DNA of 64,000 nt from UBA917 sp964435085 (GTDB taxonomy: Bacteria > Patescibacteriota > Patescibacteriia > Patescibacteriales > Patescibacteriaceae): positions 1-64,000 of the forward strand of contig CAYSXQ010000002.1 in NCBI GenBank assembly GCA_964435085.1, given 5' to 3'. The notes under the pieces are model-generated. The model searched no databases and had not been told where the DNA came from. It worked only from the letters and a program-made list of their open reading frames with translations. Positions 1 through 9,356 of this stretch are shown here, one piece after another. The translations under genes and the position numbers were made by a program. Position 1 is the stretch's first letter; every line of letters begins with the position of its first letter.

Positions 1-3000
1 AATTGAACAGTACTAGCATTAACAGTAGCAGCATTCATAGCTTCAGAGAAAGTGACAGTTGGAGTAACGGTCAAGGCTTCAGCTAGTGAATTGTCCACTG
101 GAGTTTGAGCAGTGACAGTTGGAGCAGTAATGTCACCAACAGTACAAGCATCAGTCATGAAGGAATAATTGGCAGTGTTAGATTCGTTGTCGAGAGTGTC
201 CTTAGCATAGATGCTGTAATGATAAGTAGTGCCACAAGCCAGACCAGTGAGGGTAATGGTAGCATTAGTATTAGCAAGCACTGCTTCATAGTCAGTAACA
301 TTACCGTAGACAGAGCTGAGACCGTAGTGAATCTTGGCGCTGCCAGCCTTGTCAGACTGTAGAGTAATAGCAGCGGTAGTCTGAGCCGGATCGACGTTAG
401 CTGGGTTAGTGTGAGTGATGACTGGAGCAACTGGGCAGGCAGAGGTAGTGAAGGTCATATCAACAGAAGACTGAGCGTTGTCACTAGCATCGACAGCAGA
501 GACCTTGTAGTGGTACTCGGTACCACAAGTAAGACCAGTTAAAGTAATGACGTTGTCAGAGACAGCCATTGGACTGTAGTCAGTCATATTGCCGTAGGAA
601 GTGCCAAGGCCATAGTAGACTTTAGCCAAACCGATTTCATCGGAAGTGAAGTGAACATCGGCGGTTGTTTGAGTTGAGTTAACAGAAAAGAGGCTCAAAG
701 TAGGAGCGACGATATCACCTACTGGACAAGCGCCGGTGATGAAGCTGTCGTCAGTAGAATTAGTCATATTACCAGCCAAGTCGCTAGCATTGATACTGAA
801 GTGATAAGTAGTTTCACAAGCAAGACCAGCTAGAGTAATAGTCTTGTTGGTAGCAGCTAAGACATTGTGATCAGAGCTGACATTGCCGTAGGAATTAGTA
901 GTACCGTAGTTAATCTTAGCGATACCGGCTTCTGAAGAAGTAAAGGTAATACTAGCGCTCGTTGGAGCTGTTACTACAGCGCCGACTAAGTTAATGGTTG
1001 GAGCAGTAACATCAGCATCAGCAATGACTTCAAAGGAAACATTCAAAGAAGCAGTGTGACCGGTAGAAGACATAGCGATGACATCATAGCTATGGACACC
1101 GATAGTCTTAGCTTCAGCATTGTTAGCAGCAGTAATAGTAGCGGCGTTAGCAACAGTTGAGCCATTGACGGTGACGGAAGTAGTGTTAGTCAAATCAAAC
1201 TGGACACCAGAGGCAAAGCGAGCGTCAGCAGCTGACTGAGTGTATTGTGGTAAGACGCTAGCGCCGTTGATCACAATAGTTGGAGTGACAGGTAGAGGGC
1301 AAGCAGTAGTCATGAAAGTATCATTAGTACCGATAGTTTCATTGCCAGCTGCGTCCTTGGCGTAGACGACGTAGTTGTAAGTAGTACCACAAGTTAGACC
1401 AGTGATAGTGATAGTTTTGTCAGTAGCGGCAGTGACAGTTTGGTAGTTAGTGACATTGCCATAAGAAGTGGTCAAGCCGTAGTGAACCTTGGCCATACCA
1501 GCTTCTGAAGACTGGAAGACGATGCTCGCAGAATTCTGAGTAATACCCTGGACTGGAGAGGCATTCATGGTGATAGTTGGAGCGGTAGTGTCACCAACGA
1601 AAGTTACCATAACTTCGTCAGGAACTAGATTACCACTAAAGGTATCAACCAAAGAAGTACCAGCTACAAGGCTGTTCAAAGTAAAGTTCCACTCACCATT
1701 TAGCAATAAATGAGAAGCACTGTTCAAATTAGCAAAACCATCAGCGTGGACCCAGACTCTAGTTGAGCTGTCGTTAGTCACTAGGTTGCCATAAGCGTCA
1801 TAACCTTTGACATTGATAGTGCTAGGCATGCCGACAGTTAGGCTACTAGGAGCAGCGGAAATGTCGAGGCTAGCGATGACAGCTGGGATGATAGCGATCG
1901 TAACTTCAGTGTTGTCAACGTTCATGTAGTTCAAAGTATCGGTAGGGACGAAGTCGGTCGATAGTTGGTAGTTGCCAACTACAGTGTAGACATGACCGAC
2001 AGCAGGAGTGTAAGTGAAGACGCCAGGGACATTAGCCATGGCATTTAACTGAGTACCGGACAAAGGTGTACCAGCAGCGATGGCGCTTGGATTAGACCAA
2101 GTGATAATTGGAGTAGCTTGATTGATTGTGAAGACTTCTGGAGCGAGAGTTAAGCTGTAGTTAGAACCGGCGCTGAGAGTACCGATAGTGTAGGCGTAGG
2201 TGCCGACGTTAGCGCCAGCAACTCTATCAAGAGCACCAGCAAAAGTATCGAGACCGATCAAAGCAGGACTGAAGGTGTAAGTAAAGACCGGATCGGCAGT
2301 GCCGTAGATCTTGGATTGACCAGCGTCAGGAGTAACGGTAATAGGCTTAGCTGTGATAGTGAAGTTGTCAGCTACAAAGGTGATGGTGTAGTTAGCACCA
2401 AGAGTCACGGTACCTTGGTTAATAGCGTAGCTGCCAATGTTTTCGCCAGCAGCTCTAGCTAGAGCGCCAGTAGCGGTGTCGCCACCGATTAGAGCAGTGT
2501 TGAAAGTATAAGCAAAGACTGGGTCAGCATTACCAAAGACCTTGGTCTGGGCTGGAGTGACAGTCAGTGTAATTGGCTTAGCTGTTACAGTGAAGTTATC
2601 AGCAACAAAGGTTATGTTGTAGTTAGTACCAGCCGTTAAAGTACCTTGACCAATAGCGTAGCTACCAATGTTCTCACCAGCGACTCTGTCTAGAGCGCCG
2701 CTGAAGTTATCACCAGCTAGGAGTCCAGTGCTGCCGTAAGTAAAGGCTGGATCAGCTGTGCCGTAGACCTTGGTCTGGGCTGGAGTGACAGTAACGGTAA
2801 CTGGATAAGCTGTAATACTAGAGTTGAGGACAATTGGGTTGATAGAGTAGTTAGCCATATCAGCACCACCGAGAGATAGACCAGTAACAGTGACGGTAGT
2901 AGCACCGACGTTAGCAGTGTTGTGATTACCAGCAGCAACACCGCCGATGGTTACAACATCAGGAGCAATGATACCAGACAAAGCAGGAACACCCATGATG

Positions 3001-4709
3001 GTAGCAGAGGTACCTTGGTCATAGACCTTGGAAGGAGCAGAGAGACCAGTGACATCAAGACCCTTTTGAGTGATGACGCCGACGTTAGCTGGAGTAAAGG
3101 TGTAAGAATAGTTAAGACCAGCGTTGCCGTCATTGACGACACCGCTAGGAGTCATAGGCTTGTTAATACCTACAGTGACAGTGTCATAAACTTGAGTGAA
3201 GCTAGCAGTATCAGAGAAAGCTAGGCCGCCAGTGACGGTTGGTACGGTGGCAGAACTATTGTTCTGATCATAGACCTTAGTATTAGCAACAGCGGTGACG
3301 GTGATAGGCTTCTTAGTAATAGAGAAATTGTCAGAGACAAAAGTTAATGCGTAGTTTGAACCAACAGACCAAGTGCCAACATTGATAGCGTAAGCATTCA
3401 TGCCAAAGTTCTCACCAGCAGCTCTAGCTAGAGCACCGGTAGCGGTGTCGCCACCCACCAAAGGAGTGTTAAGAGTATAAGTGAAGACTGGATCAGCACT
3501 ACCATAAACCTTAGTCTGAGCAGCATCGACAGTTAGAGTAATAGGCTTGATAGTAATGTCAGCAGTGCCAGAACCGATGCCATCAAAAGAATACTTAGCA
3601 GCATCAGCGCCACCCAGAGTCATGCCAGTAGCAGTGACAACCTTACCATTAGCAACGTTCTTGTCAGCAAAGGTAGCAGTACCACCATTAACAGTCACAG
3701 TGTCGCCACCGACCACACCAACTGGAGTCCTAGTCATGATAGTAGCGGAAGCATTGCCGTCATAAACCTTGTTAGAGGCTGTGATAGTTGAAGTCAAAGG
3801 CTTTTGAGTGATTTCAAAAGAGTTACTGTCTGAATTATCCAAGACACCAAGGAAGCTGGTGGCACGCAAAGTCTTAAAGCCAACATTATTAATGTAGAGG
3901 TTGTTATAGGTCAAAGTACCGTTTCCGCCTGAAGTACCAATGTTAGCCAAAACTAAACCAGATCCAGTAAGGGTGCCGGTGCCTGTCTGCTTAGTCAAAG
4001 TGACTAAGCTATTAGCAGCTAAGCCGGCTACAGAATCGTTACCAAATTGATCTTGAGTTTTGACTACCACTGTCGGAATATTGCTGCCATACACAGTGTC
4101 CACAGGCTGAGTAGTGAAACCAAGCTGAGTTACAGTACCAGCAGTAGTAGACAGCGTGCCGAAGTTAGTCACACCATCAGTCACGTCGGCAATGAAAGCA
4201 CCAGAGTGAGTGATGTTACCAGCACTGATAGTGTTGATAGTAGGACGGACCTGGAAGTTACTAAAATTCAAGATAGCTGGATTGTTAGAAGAGACAGTAT
4301 TAACAATAAAAGATACAGAAGTAGCTGAAGGAGTAACCACATTACTAGACAAGCTGATATTAGAAGCACCGCCAACACCGATTGTGATATTTTGAGTGGT
4401 GTTAAATTCCCAACCACTTGGCAAAGTCAAAGTGTGGGTACCGGCAGAGATTTGACCGACCTGTGATTCAGTGATAGTCGGACCAGTAATAGAACCTAGA
4501 GTAGTCCAGGTACTGCTACCACCAGCGGTAGTAGTATCAATAGAAATATTAGTGCCGCCAGCAGCCGGAGTCACAGTGACAGCAGCGAGCAAAGTGTGGG
4601 CTACAAAAAAGCCGCCCAAAAATAGCGCGGAGAGCGCGGTCAAAGCCTTGGCCTTGCCGCTAATTTTCTTTGTCTTAAACAAAGAAAGCAAAAGGGTTTT
4701 TCCTTTCAT
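1..4709 (-). CDS. Giant secreted repeat protein with MBG/YDG and FN3-like domains (3' end outside window)
   Basis: An open frame runs from the ATG at 4709 to the left edge with no stop in the parts read, giving at least 1569 residues. Residues about 1-45 are basic and then hydrophobic (GKAKALTALSALFLGGFFVA), which fits a signal peptide or anchor. Residues about 300-860 hold repeated MBG/YDG-type modules recognised by KVYDG, KVYG(S/T)ADP and FTYTF motifs. About 860-945 is an Ig-like segment (ATPIITWSNP). About 1040-1520 holds four FN3-like repeats, each with AK(V/I)xYG, SYGN(V/M) and ITLxGLxC(G/E)T motifs and a closing (T/G)AC. A Big_5-like module starts at the edge (TVTFSEAMNAATV). The composition is rich in Thr, Ala, Val and Gly. 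Such proteins are usually surface adhesins or S-layer-like. Function here is inferred from domain type only. Confidence 0.85.
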   Translation of the reverse strand, partial: MKGKTLLLSLFKTKKISGKAKALTALSALFLGGFFVAHTLLAAVTVTPAAGGTNISIDTTTAGGSSTWTTLGSITGPTITESQVGQISAGTHTLTLPSGWEFNTTQNITIGVGGASNISLSSNVVTPSATSVSFIVNTVSSNNPAILNFSNFQVRPTINTISAGNITHSGAFIADVTDGVTNFGTLSTTAGTVTQLGFTTQPVDTVYGSNIPTVVVKTQDQFGNDSVAGLAANSLVTLTKQTGTGTLTGSGLVLANIGTSGGNGTLTYNNLYINNVGFKTLRATSFLGVLDNSDSNSFEITQKPLTSTITASNKVYDGNASATIMTRTPVGVVGGDTVTVNGGTATFADKNVANGKVVTATGMTLGGADAAKYSFDGIGSGTADITIKPITLTVDAAQTKVYGSADPVFTYTLNTPLVGGDTATGALARAAGENFGMNAYAINVGTWSVGSNYALTFVSDNFSITKKPITVTAVANTKVYDQNNSSATVPTVTGGLAFSDTASFTQVYDTVTVGINKPMTPSGVVNDGNAGLNYSYTFTPANVGVITQKGLDVTGLSAPSKVYDQGTSATIMGVPALSGIIAPDVVTIGGVAAGNHNTANVGATTVTVTGLSLGGADMANYSINPIVLNSSITAYPVTVTVTPAQTKVYGTADPAFTYGSTGLLAGDNFSGALDRVAGENIGSYAIGQGTLTAGTNYNITFVADNFTVTAKPITLTVTPAQTKVFGNADPVFAYTFNTALIGGDTATGALARAAGENIGSYAINQGTVTLGANYTITFVADNFTITAKPITVTPDAGQSKIYGTADPVFTYTFSPALIGLDTFAGALDRVAGANVGTYAYTIGTLSAGSNYSLTLAPEVFTINQATPIITWSNPSAIAAGTPLSGTQLNAMANVPGVFTYTPAVGHVYTVVGNYQLSTDFVPTDTLNYMNVDNTEVTIAIIPAVIASLDISAAPSSLTVGMPSTINVKGYDAYGNLVTNDSSTRVWVHADGFANLNSASHLLLNGEWNFTLNSLVAGTSLVDTFSGNLVPDEVMVTFVGDTTAPTITMNASPVQGITQNSASIVFQSSEAGMAKVHYGLTTSYGNVTNYQTVTAATDKTITITGLTCGTTYNYVVYAKDAAGNETIGTNDTFMTTACPLPVTPTIVINGASVLPQYTQSAADARFASGVQFDLTNTTSVTVNGSTVANAATITAANNAEAKTIGVHSYDVIAMSSTGHTASLNVSFEVIADADVTAPTINLVGAVVTAPTSASITFTSSEAGIAKINYGTTNSYGNVSSDHNVLAATNKTITLAGLACETTYHFSINASDLAGNMTNSTDDSFITGACPVGDIVAPTLSLFSVNSTQTTADVHFTSDEIGLAKVYYGLGTSYGNMTDYSPMAVSDNVITLTGLTCGTEYHYKVSAVDASDNAQSSVDMTFTTSACPVAPVITHTNPANVDPAQTTAAITLQSDKAGSAKIHYGLSSVYGNVTDYEAVLANTNATITLTGLACGTTYHYSIYAKDTLDNESNTANYSFMTDACTVGDITAPTVTAQTPVDNSLAEALTVTPTVTFSEAMNAATVNASTVQ

Positions 4710-4805
4710 AAATTTATGTTTAATCTCTTAAACTGTTAATAAATTATTTTTGAAATAACGCAAAGCTCCATGAATATTAAAAACATAAATACCATTGCAC
4801 TATTA

Positions 4806-4833
4806 AATGTATAGCAATATTAGACTTTGTCAA
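4806..4833 (-). promoter_or_regulatory. Possible promoter of the giant surface protein
   Basis: On the minus strand a perfect -35 TTGACA (4828-4833) is followed after 16 bp by TACATT (4806-4811). It would give a leader of roughly 90 nt before the ATG at 4709. The -10 is imperfect, so this is a moderate call. Confidence 0.4.
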
Positions 4834-4902
4834 TCTTGTGTAAATTAAAGTTTTATACTTTAACTGGTCTTAGAGATTTAATTGGCTAATAACAAATTAA
4901 AT

Positions 4903-5304
4903 TTATTTTTTATTGGTGAGCTTAATGACTAGTAAAGCTAGGGCAGCGCCCACAAGACCAAAGAAGAGATCCCAAAAGGAATAAGTGCGAGTATTAGTAA
5001 AGCTTTGCCAATACTCGATGAGATAGGCGTAGCTAGCGGTAATAAAAAAACTCAAAAACAAAGAGCTAGAACGACGACCAGCCAAACTCTGATGAAAAAA
5101 GCGCCACAGCAAATAACTGAGAACGCCAAATACAAAAGTATGAATCACTTTATCAATCAAGTGACTGTAGGGAGATGGCACATCAACGCTAGGCAAGGTG
5201 CTTAACGATGTAAGCATTAGGCAGTAGATGAAAAGCGCCCAAATTAGAACTAGCAACAAATTAAAAAGTGAAGTGTGCCAGATTTTAGTGACAGGGTTTT
5301 TCAT
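4903..5304 (-). CDS. VanZ-like membrane protein
   Basis: A 133-residue protein with four predicted membrane segments. It carries the VanZ family signature: DKVIHTFVFGVLSYLLW near residue 50, then IEYWQSFTNTRTYSFWDL with the conserved E-x2-Q and D near residues 96-113, then a glycine-rich last helix. VanZ proteins are small integral membrane proteins. The founder raises teicoplanin resistance, but most members have no known role. The gene starts 3 bp after pilB on the same strand, so it is probably the last gene of the pilus operon. A function in pilus assembly is not shown by the sequence. Confidence 0.8.
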   Translation of the reverse strand: MKNPVTKIWHTSLFNLLLVLIWALFIYCLMLTSLSTLPSVDVPSPYSHLIDKVIHTFVFGVLSYLLWRFFHQSLAGRRSSSLFLSFFITASYAYLIEYWQSFTNTRTYSFWDLFFGLVGAALALLVIKLTNKK

Positions 5305-5307
5305 GAC

Positions 5308-7086
5308 CTATTCATTCATGACACGCATCACCTCTTCAAGACTAGTAGCACCCTGTAGGGCTTTAATTAAACCGTCCTCATTAATAGTGATAAAGTCTTG
5401 GTTTTCACGAGCCATTTCAATAGTAATATGGCCATTGTCTTTGAGAATTGATTCACGGATGAAATCATTGACGTCGAGAGCTTCAATGAGCGCGACACGA
5501 CCTTTGTAGCCGGTTTTGTTACAGCGATCGCAACCAACTGGTTCATAGAACATCATAGGCTTTTGACCGTAGTCCGGTAAGTAGCGAGCTAGGATCTCAG
5601 GCTTAATCTTAGATAGTTTAGCTTTGACATCAGTGACAACCTCCTCAGGCATAGCCTTTTCACGCTTACAGTACTGGCAGAGACGACGAGCAAGACGTTG
5701 AGCGACGATGAGGTCCATGACGGAACTGAGCAAGAAAGGTTCGATTTTCATGTCGATGAGACGAGGGATAGCGCCGATAGCGTCGTTTGTATGGAGCGTA
5801 GACATGACTAAGTGGCCAGTGAGCGCGGCGTGGATAGCAAGCTCAGCCGTTTCGTTGTCACGGATTTCACCGACCATCATAATATCTGGATCTTGACGCA
5901 AGAGCGAACGCAAACCAGCAGCGAAAGTGAAGCCGATGTCGGGGCGGATCTGCGATTGGTTAATGCCGTGAATGAAGTATTCAACCGGATCTTCGAGGGT
6001 GACGATGTTCACCCCTTCGTTATTAAGCATGTGCATAATAGAATAAAGCGTGGTGGATTTACCAGAACCAGTCGGACCAGTGACGAGGATAATACCAACG
6101 GTCTTATCGATATTCTTCTTGACTAGATCCATGCTACTTGCGGCAAAACCGAGCTGTTCGAGCGTGAGGACACCTTTGGTGGTGTCGAGGACTCTCATAA
6201 CCACCTTCTCCTCCCCCATCAAAGGCAAACAAGAGACACGGAAGTCGACGTCTTTGTCTTCGATAGTCAGACGAATACGACCACCTTGTGGCACGCGAGT
6301 TTCGTCGAGCTTAAGACGAGCCAGCACCTTGATACGAGCCACGATACTATCGTGAATAGTCTTGGGTAATGACAAGGAGCTATGCAAGATACCATCGATA
6401 CGATAGCGGACACGACTCTCCTTCTCCAGTGGCTCAATGTGAATGTCGCTCGCACCAGCTTCAACAGCGTGCTTGATGATTTCATGGACGATCTTGGCTA
6501 CCGGAGCGTTTTTGACCATGGTCTCGAAGGACTCATCGTCGTCTTCGATAGTCTTAGACTCAGCATTAGAAGCAGCGTCTTCTTGTTCTTTGGTCTTTAA
6601 GGCGCTCGAGATTTCTTTGCCGAATTTCTTGTACTGACGGAAGACATTAGTGAAGCTGACACTAGAGATAAGTGAGTACTCAATCTGCCAATTGTTTTTC
6701 TTGGCGAGGAACGACAGAGCCTCCATGGCACGGAAGTTGTCAGGATCAGTCAAACCAACCGAGAGCTTATTAGCTTCTTTGGCAAAGCAGACAACCTGAT
6801 AATTTTCGGCGATTTCAGCAGGAATAGAATTGAGTATTTCTTCTGGCACCTCAACGAAACTCAGGTTAGCGTAAGCCATAGTCAAAAACTCCGCCTTGGC
6901 TTTAATCAAGTCTTCGGCCTTAAGTAAATTACTAGAAACAAGGAGCTCGTCAGCAGTCTTGCCAGAACTAGTTATGTCAGCAAGAAGCGTGTTAACAGCA
7001 TCAGGCTTAATCAAAGCCTTAGTAACTAGGAAATCTAGTAATTGTTTTTGCTTAGTCAGGAAGAGATCTTCACTTTTGTTTGGCAT
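5308..7086 (-). CDS. pilB: Type IV pilus assembly ATPase PilB/GspE
   Basis: A 592-residue traffic ATPase that would power pilin polymerisation at the inner face of the membrane. The N-terminal GspE_N-like domain spans about residues 1-160. The ATPase core contains Walker A GPTGSGKST near 335-345, the Walker B region DPDIMMVGEIRD near 394, and the His box LVMSTLHTND. A zinc-binding tetracysteine (CQYCKRE near 469 and CDRCNKTGYKGR near 517) is intact, which favours PilB/GspE over the retraction ATPase PilT. Length is normal for PilB. It lies last but one in the pilM-N-O operon. No pilC, pilT, pilin or pilD is present in the window, so they must lie elsewhere. Confidence 0.95.
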   Translation of the reverse strand: MPNKSEDLFLTKQKQLLDFLVTKALIKPDAVNTLLADITSSGKTADELLVSSNLLKAEDLIKAKAEFLTMAYANLSFVEVPEEILNSIPAEIAENYQVVCFAKEANKLSVGLTDPDNFRAMEALSFLAKKNNWQIEYSLISSVSFTNVFRQYKKFGKEISSALKTKEQEDAASNAESKTIEDDDESFETMVKNAPVAKIVHEIIKHAVEAGASDIHIEPLEKESRVRYRIDGILHSSLSLPKTIHDSIVARIKVLARLKLDETRVPQGGRIRLTIEDKDVDFRVSCLPLMGEEKVVMRVLDTTKGVLTLEQLGFAASSMDLVKKNIDKTVGIILVTGPTGSGKSTTLYSIMHMLNNEGVNIVTLEDPVEYFIHGINQSQIRPDIGFTFAAGLRSLLRQDPDIMMVGEIRDNETAELAIHAALTGHLVMSTLHTNDAIGAIPRLIDMKIEPFLLSSVMDLIVAQRLARRLCQYCKREKAMPEEVVTDVKAKLSKIKPEILARYLPDYGQKPMMFYEPVGCDRCNKTGYKGRVALIEALDVNDFIRESILKDNGHITIEMARENQDFITINEDGLIKALQGATSLEEVMRVMNE

Positions 7087-7092
7087 AGTAAT

Positions 7093-7410
7093 TTAAAAAC
7101 TAGGACTAAAGGGATTGGAGTTTCTTGGTAACTTAGCTAATTGATCGTCACTCAAATCGCTAACTGGAATAGTATTTGTAACAACAGCCGGAACAATGAC
7201 TGGTTTTAAATCTTTAAATTTCTTGGTTTCAAGAACCGAAGAATCACTAGCTAAGTATTCAGCACGATTATCATTAGCGGCGTTTATTTCTTCTGACAGA
7301 TTAGTACTTTGCTCAATGATTTGGAAATAGAAATAGCCTGCCACCAAAATAATGAAGCCAAGAAAACCATAGACGGAAAATCTCACTTGTTGTTCGTTGC
7401 TGAGAGCCAT
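7093..7410 (-). CDS. Small anchored protein in the PilP position
   Basis: A 105-residue protein with one N-terminal membrane helix (about residues 12-31, SVYGFLGFIILVAGYFYFQI), a polar linker, and a C-terminal tail ending in PRNSNPFSPSF. It sits between pilO and pilB, 1 bp from pilO and 6 bp from pilB. Proteobacterial PilP is a lipoprotein with a proline-rich region and a DPF-type motif that links PilN/PilO to the secretin. This protein has no lipobox and no beta-domain of PilP size. It is therefore an analogue by position, with the NPFSP tail as the only sequence hint. It may be specific to CPR-type pili. Confidence 0.6.
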   Translation of the reverse strand: MALSNEQQVRFSVYGFLGFIILVAGYFYFQIIEQSTNLSEEINAANDNRAEYLASDSSVLETKKFKDLKPVIVPAVVTNTIPVSDLSDDQLAKLPRNSNPFSPSF

Positions 7411-7411
7411 A

Positions 7412-8065
7412 TTATTTACGAGTATAGGTTAATAATTCAATGGTAGCGGTATTATTCAGAGGATCAAAGGCAACGCGCTGTACATCCATTAAGCGGAGGT
7501 TAGATTCCATCGCGGTAAGCAGTTTCTTAAGATTAGAGTAATTAACATTAGTCCCCTTAGCTTTGTCACTAATCAAAGTTAGAGTAGTGCGCCAAACCTT
7601 AGTTCTAGCCAGCAGATTATTACGCTTGGAACTACCAGAAATATTAACTATTTCAAATTTATCATCGAGTGCTTTATTTTCAATTTTATCAGCTGACATA
7701 CCACTAGCCCTAGCTAGATATTCAATCTCACTATAGAGATCGGAGGCATTATCACTAGTACTGACAAAAGCTTCGATTTTTCGCTTGTCGGCCTCTGAAA
7801 TCTTTTCGTAACTAGCCTTAATAGCATTTAGATTGCCGTAGTAACGAACCTGACGCTGATACTCCTCAGTCTTGCGGATAAACTCTTCGCCACTGTTAAT
7901 AGCTTTAAACTTTGGCTGAAGCACAATCAACCAAGCTAAGGTAGCTATTAATACAACAGTCAAGAAAATTAGCACGCCAAAAAAATTATAGATAAAAGTA
8001 GCAGCTTTATCAGTCAACTCACGATTGAGCATTGGCTTGTTAATGACAGGTGTCTCGCTTGGCAT
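7412..8065 (-). CDS. pilO: PilO-like pilus alignment protein
   Basis: A 217-residue bitopic membrane protein. One helix at about residues 27-50 (YNFFGVLIFLTVVLIATLAW) is followed by a coiled-coil stretch and a small alpha/beta domain. That is the architecture of PilO, which pairs with PilN to form the periplasmic ring of the pilus platform. It overlaps neither neighbour: 2 bp separate it from pilN and 1 bp from the PilP-position gene. Sequence identity to characterised PilO appears low, so the call depends on topology plus gene order pilM-pilN-pilO. Confidence 0.75.
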   Translation of the reverse strand: MPSETPVINKPMLNRELTDKAATFIYNFFGVLIFLTVVLIATLAWLIVLQPKFKAINSGEEFIRKTEEYQRQVRYYGNLNAIKASYEKISEADKRKIEAFVSTSDNASDLYSEIEYLARASGMSADKIENKALDDKFEIVNISGSSKRNNLLARTKVWRTTLTLISDKAKGTNVNYSNLKKLLTAMESNLRLMDVQRVAFDPLNNTATIELLTYTRK

Positions 8066-8067
8066 AT

Positions 8068-9351
8068 TTATTTATCTCTTAAAAAGAGTCTTTGGTCGAT
8101 GGTTAATTTTAATTTAAAACGGACAGCTTGACTGGCATTACTAGGCAAAGAACCGATCTGATCAACAGTTGAACTAGCTCGACTAAGAGCGTCGGTATCT
8201 GAAACGTCAGCTGCCAAGACTCTAGCTGATTTTGACTTAGTCATTACCTTGGTTTGATTACTAATTGTATTGTAATCTTTGGCAATGGACCAAATTTCAA
8301 AGAGGCCATTAGTCCCCTTCACATTACCCGTAATACCAGCGTCGATGCCAGAGCTATAATAAACATCAGCCAAAGTATCTTGTTCTAGCAATTGAAAGAA
8401 GTTAGTCCAGTAAATGTGGTTATCAAGCATATAACCAGTGTACATTAATTTATCGTTAAAGGGTACGATTTTTTCATCCAACTCACGACGAACGACAGCA
8501 ATTTGCTTGTTAACACTGTCTAAGTTAGCAAAGATATAAAGGTTAGAGTTCTGTTTTTCTTTTTCTAAAATAAGCAAATAGCCATAGGCCAAGACGCAAA
8601 TCAGACAAGTTAAGACAACAAAGAAGATCATAGAAAGCATCTTGCTCTGCCAATTAAAGAACATGCTGCGATGCTCTTTGATGAGGTTGACTTGAACTAG
8701 ACCATGAGGATTCCAAGGACGATTTTCAATCTTAGATTTGAGAATCTGCTTGGTGTGCTTAGTTCTTTCGACTGATAGAGCGTGAGCAGCCTTAGCTTTC
8801 TTATCTAAGAAAGCTTCTTTGTGCTTCGCCTGATCTTCAACTTTAGTAAGAACCTCAGCCTTTGGGACGACAGGAGGAATTGACTTTGCTTGCTCGCGTT
8901 CAATGGGTTTGGCTACTGGACTTAAGTTTGTAGTCACGGGTCTAACTGACTCCTGCTTGGTAGTGGCAGTAGAGCTGCTGACACTAGGCTTAGAGACTAC
9001 TAGTGGCATAGTGAAGATATCCTCTTTAACCGGTGCTTGATTAGTTTCTTTGACCTTAGACTTAAGATCATGACTAGCAGTCAAGCTTTTGTATTCAGTA
9101 GCGAATCTAGCCTGCTTGTCTTGCTTGGATTTCTTATTTAACTCAGACTCTGCAGCTCGAGCAGCGGCACGTTCAGCTTCAAGAGCACTAATATCTTGAC
9201 TAAGTGAAGCGGCATTACTTTTAGGATTAAAGATGTAGTGACCAAGATCAGTGATAAACTTAAATAAAGACACCTTGCCTTTGCTGGCAGCTGGAAGCGA
9301 CGCTTTGTCTGAAGCGAGCTGGTCAGTTGGTTTAAGTGGCTCTAATGTCAT
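8068..9351 (-). CDS. pilN: PilN-like pilus assembly protein with long cytoplasmic N-terminus
   Basis: A 427-residue protein. The first 230 residues are hydrophilic, low-complexity and rich in Lys, Ala, Ser and Pro. One membrane helix follows at about 237-260 (FFVVLTCLICVLAYGYLLIL), then a coiled coil (EKEKQNSNLYIFANLDSVNK) and a C-terminal domain. Classical PilN is about 200 residues with a very short cytoplasmic tail that binds PilM, so the N-terminal extension here is unusual. The region just before the helix (NPHGLVQVNLIKEHR) resembles the conserved PilN tail INLLPWR-type motif that docks into PilM. That comparison is inference. The gene is 5 bp downstream of pilM. Confidence 0.75.
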   Translation of the reverse strand: MTLEPLKPTDQLASDKASLPAASKGKVSLFKFITDLGHYIFNPKSNAASLSQDISALEAERAAARAAESELNKKSKQDKQARFATEYKSLTASHDLKSKVKETNQAPVKEDIFTMPLVVSKPSVSSSTATTKQESVRPVTTNLSPVAKPIEREQAKSIPPVVPKAEVLTKVEDQAKHKEAFLDKKAKAAHALSVERTKHTKQILKSKIENRPWNPHGLVQVNLIKEHRSMFFNWQSKMLSMIFFVVLTCLICVLAYGYLLILEKEKQNSNLYIFANLDSVNKQIAVVRRELDEKIVPFNDKLMYTGYMLDNHIYWTNFFQLLEQDTLADVYYSSGIDAGITGNVKGTNGLFEIWSIAKDYNTISNQTKVMTKSKSARVLAADVSDTDALSRASSTVDQIGSLPSNASQAVRFKLKLTIDQRLFLRDK

Positions 9352-9356
9352 AAAAA

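Noticed and set aside
105..4731. Several open frames of 60-100 codons on both strands in the first 4.7 kb
   Set aside because: They are shadows of the single long minus-strand frame of the repeat protein; their products are low-complexity and lack start signals.
4742..4777. A short upstream frame (about 11 codons) in the leader of the giant surface protein
   Set aside because: Too short and A/T-rich to separate from chance; no ribosome-binding site is visible.
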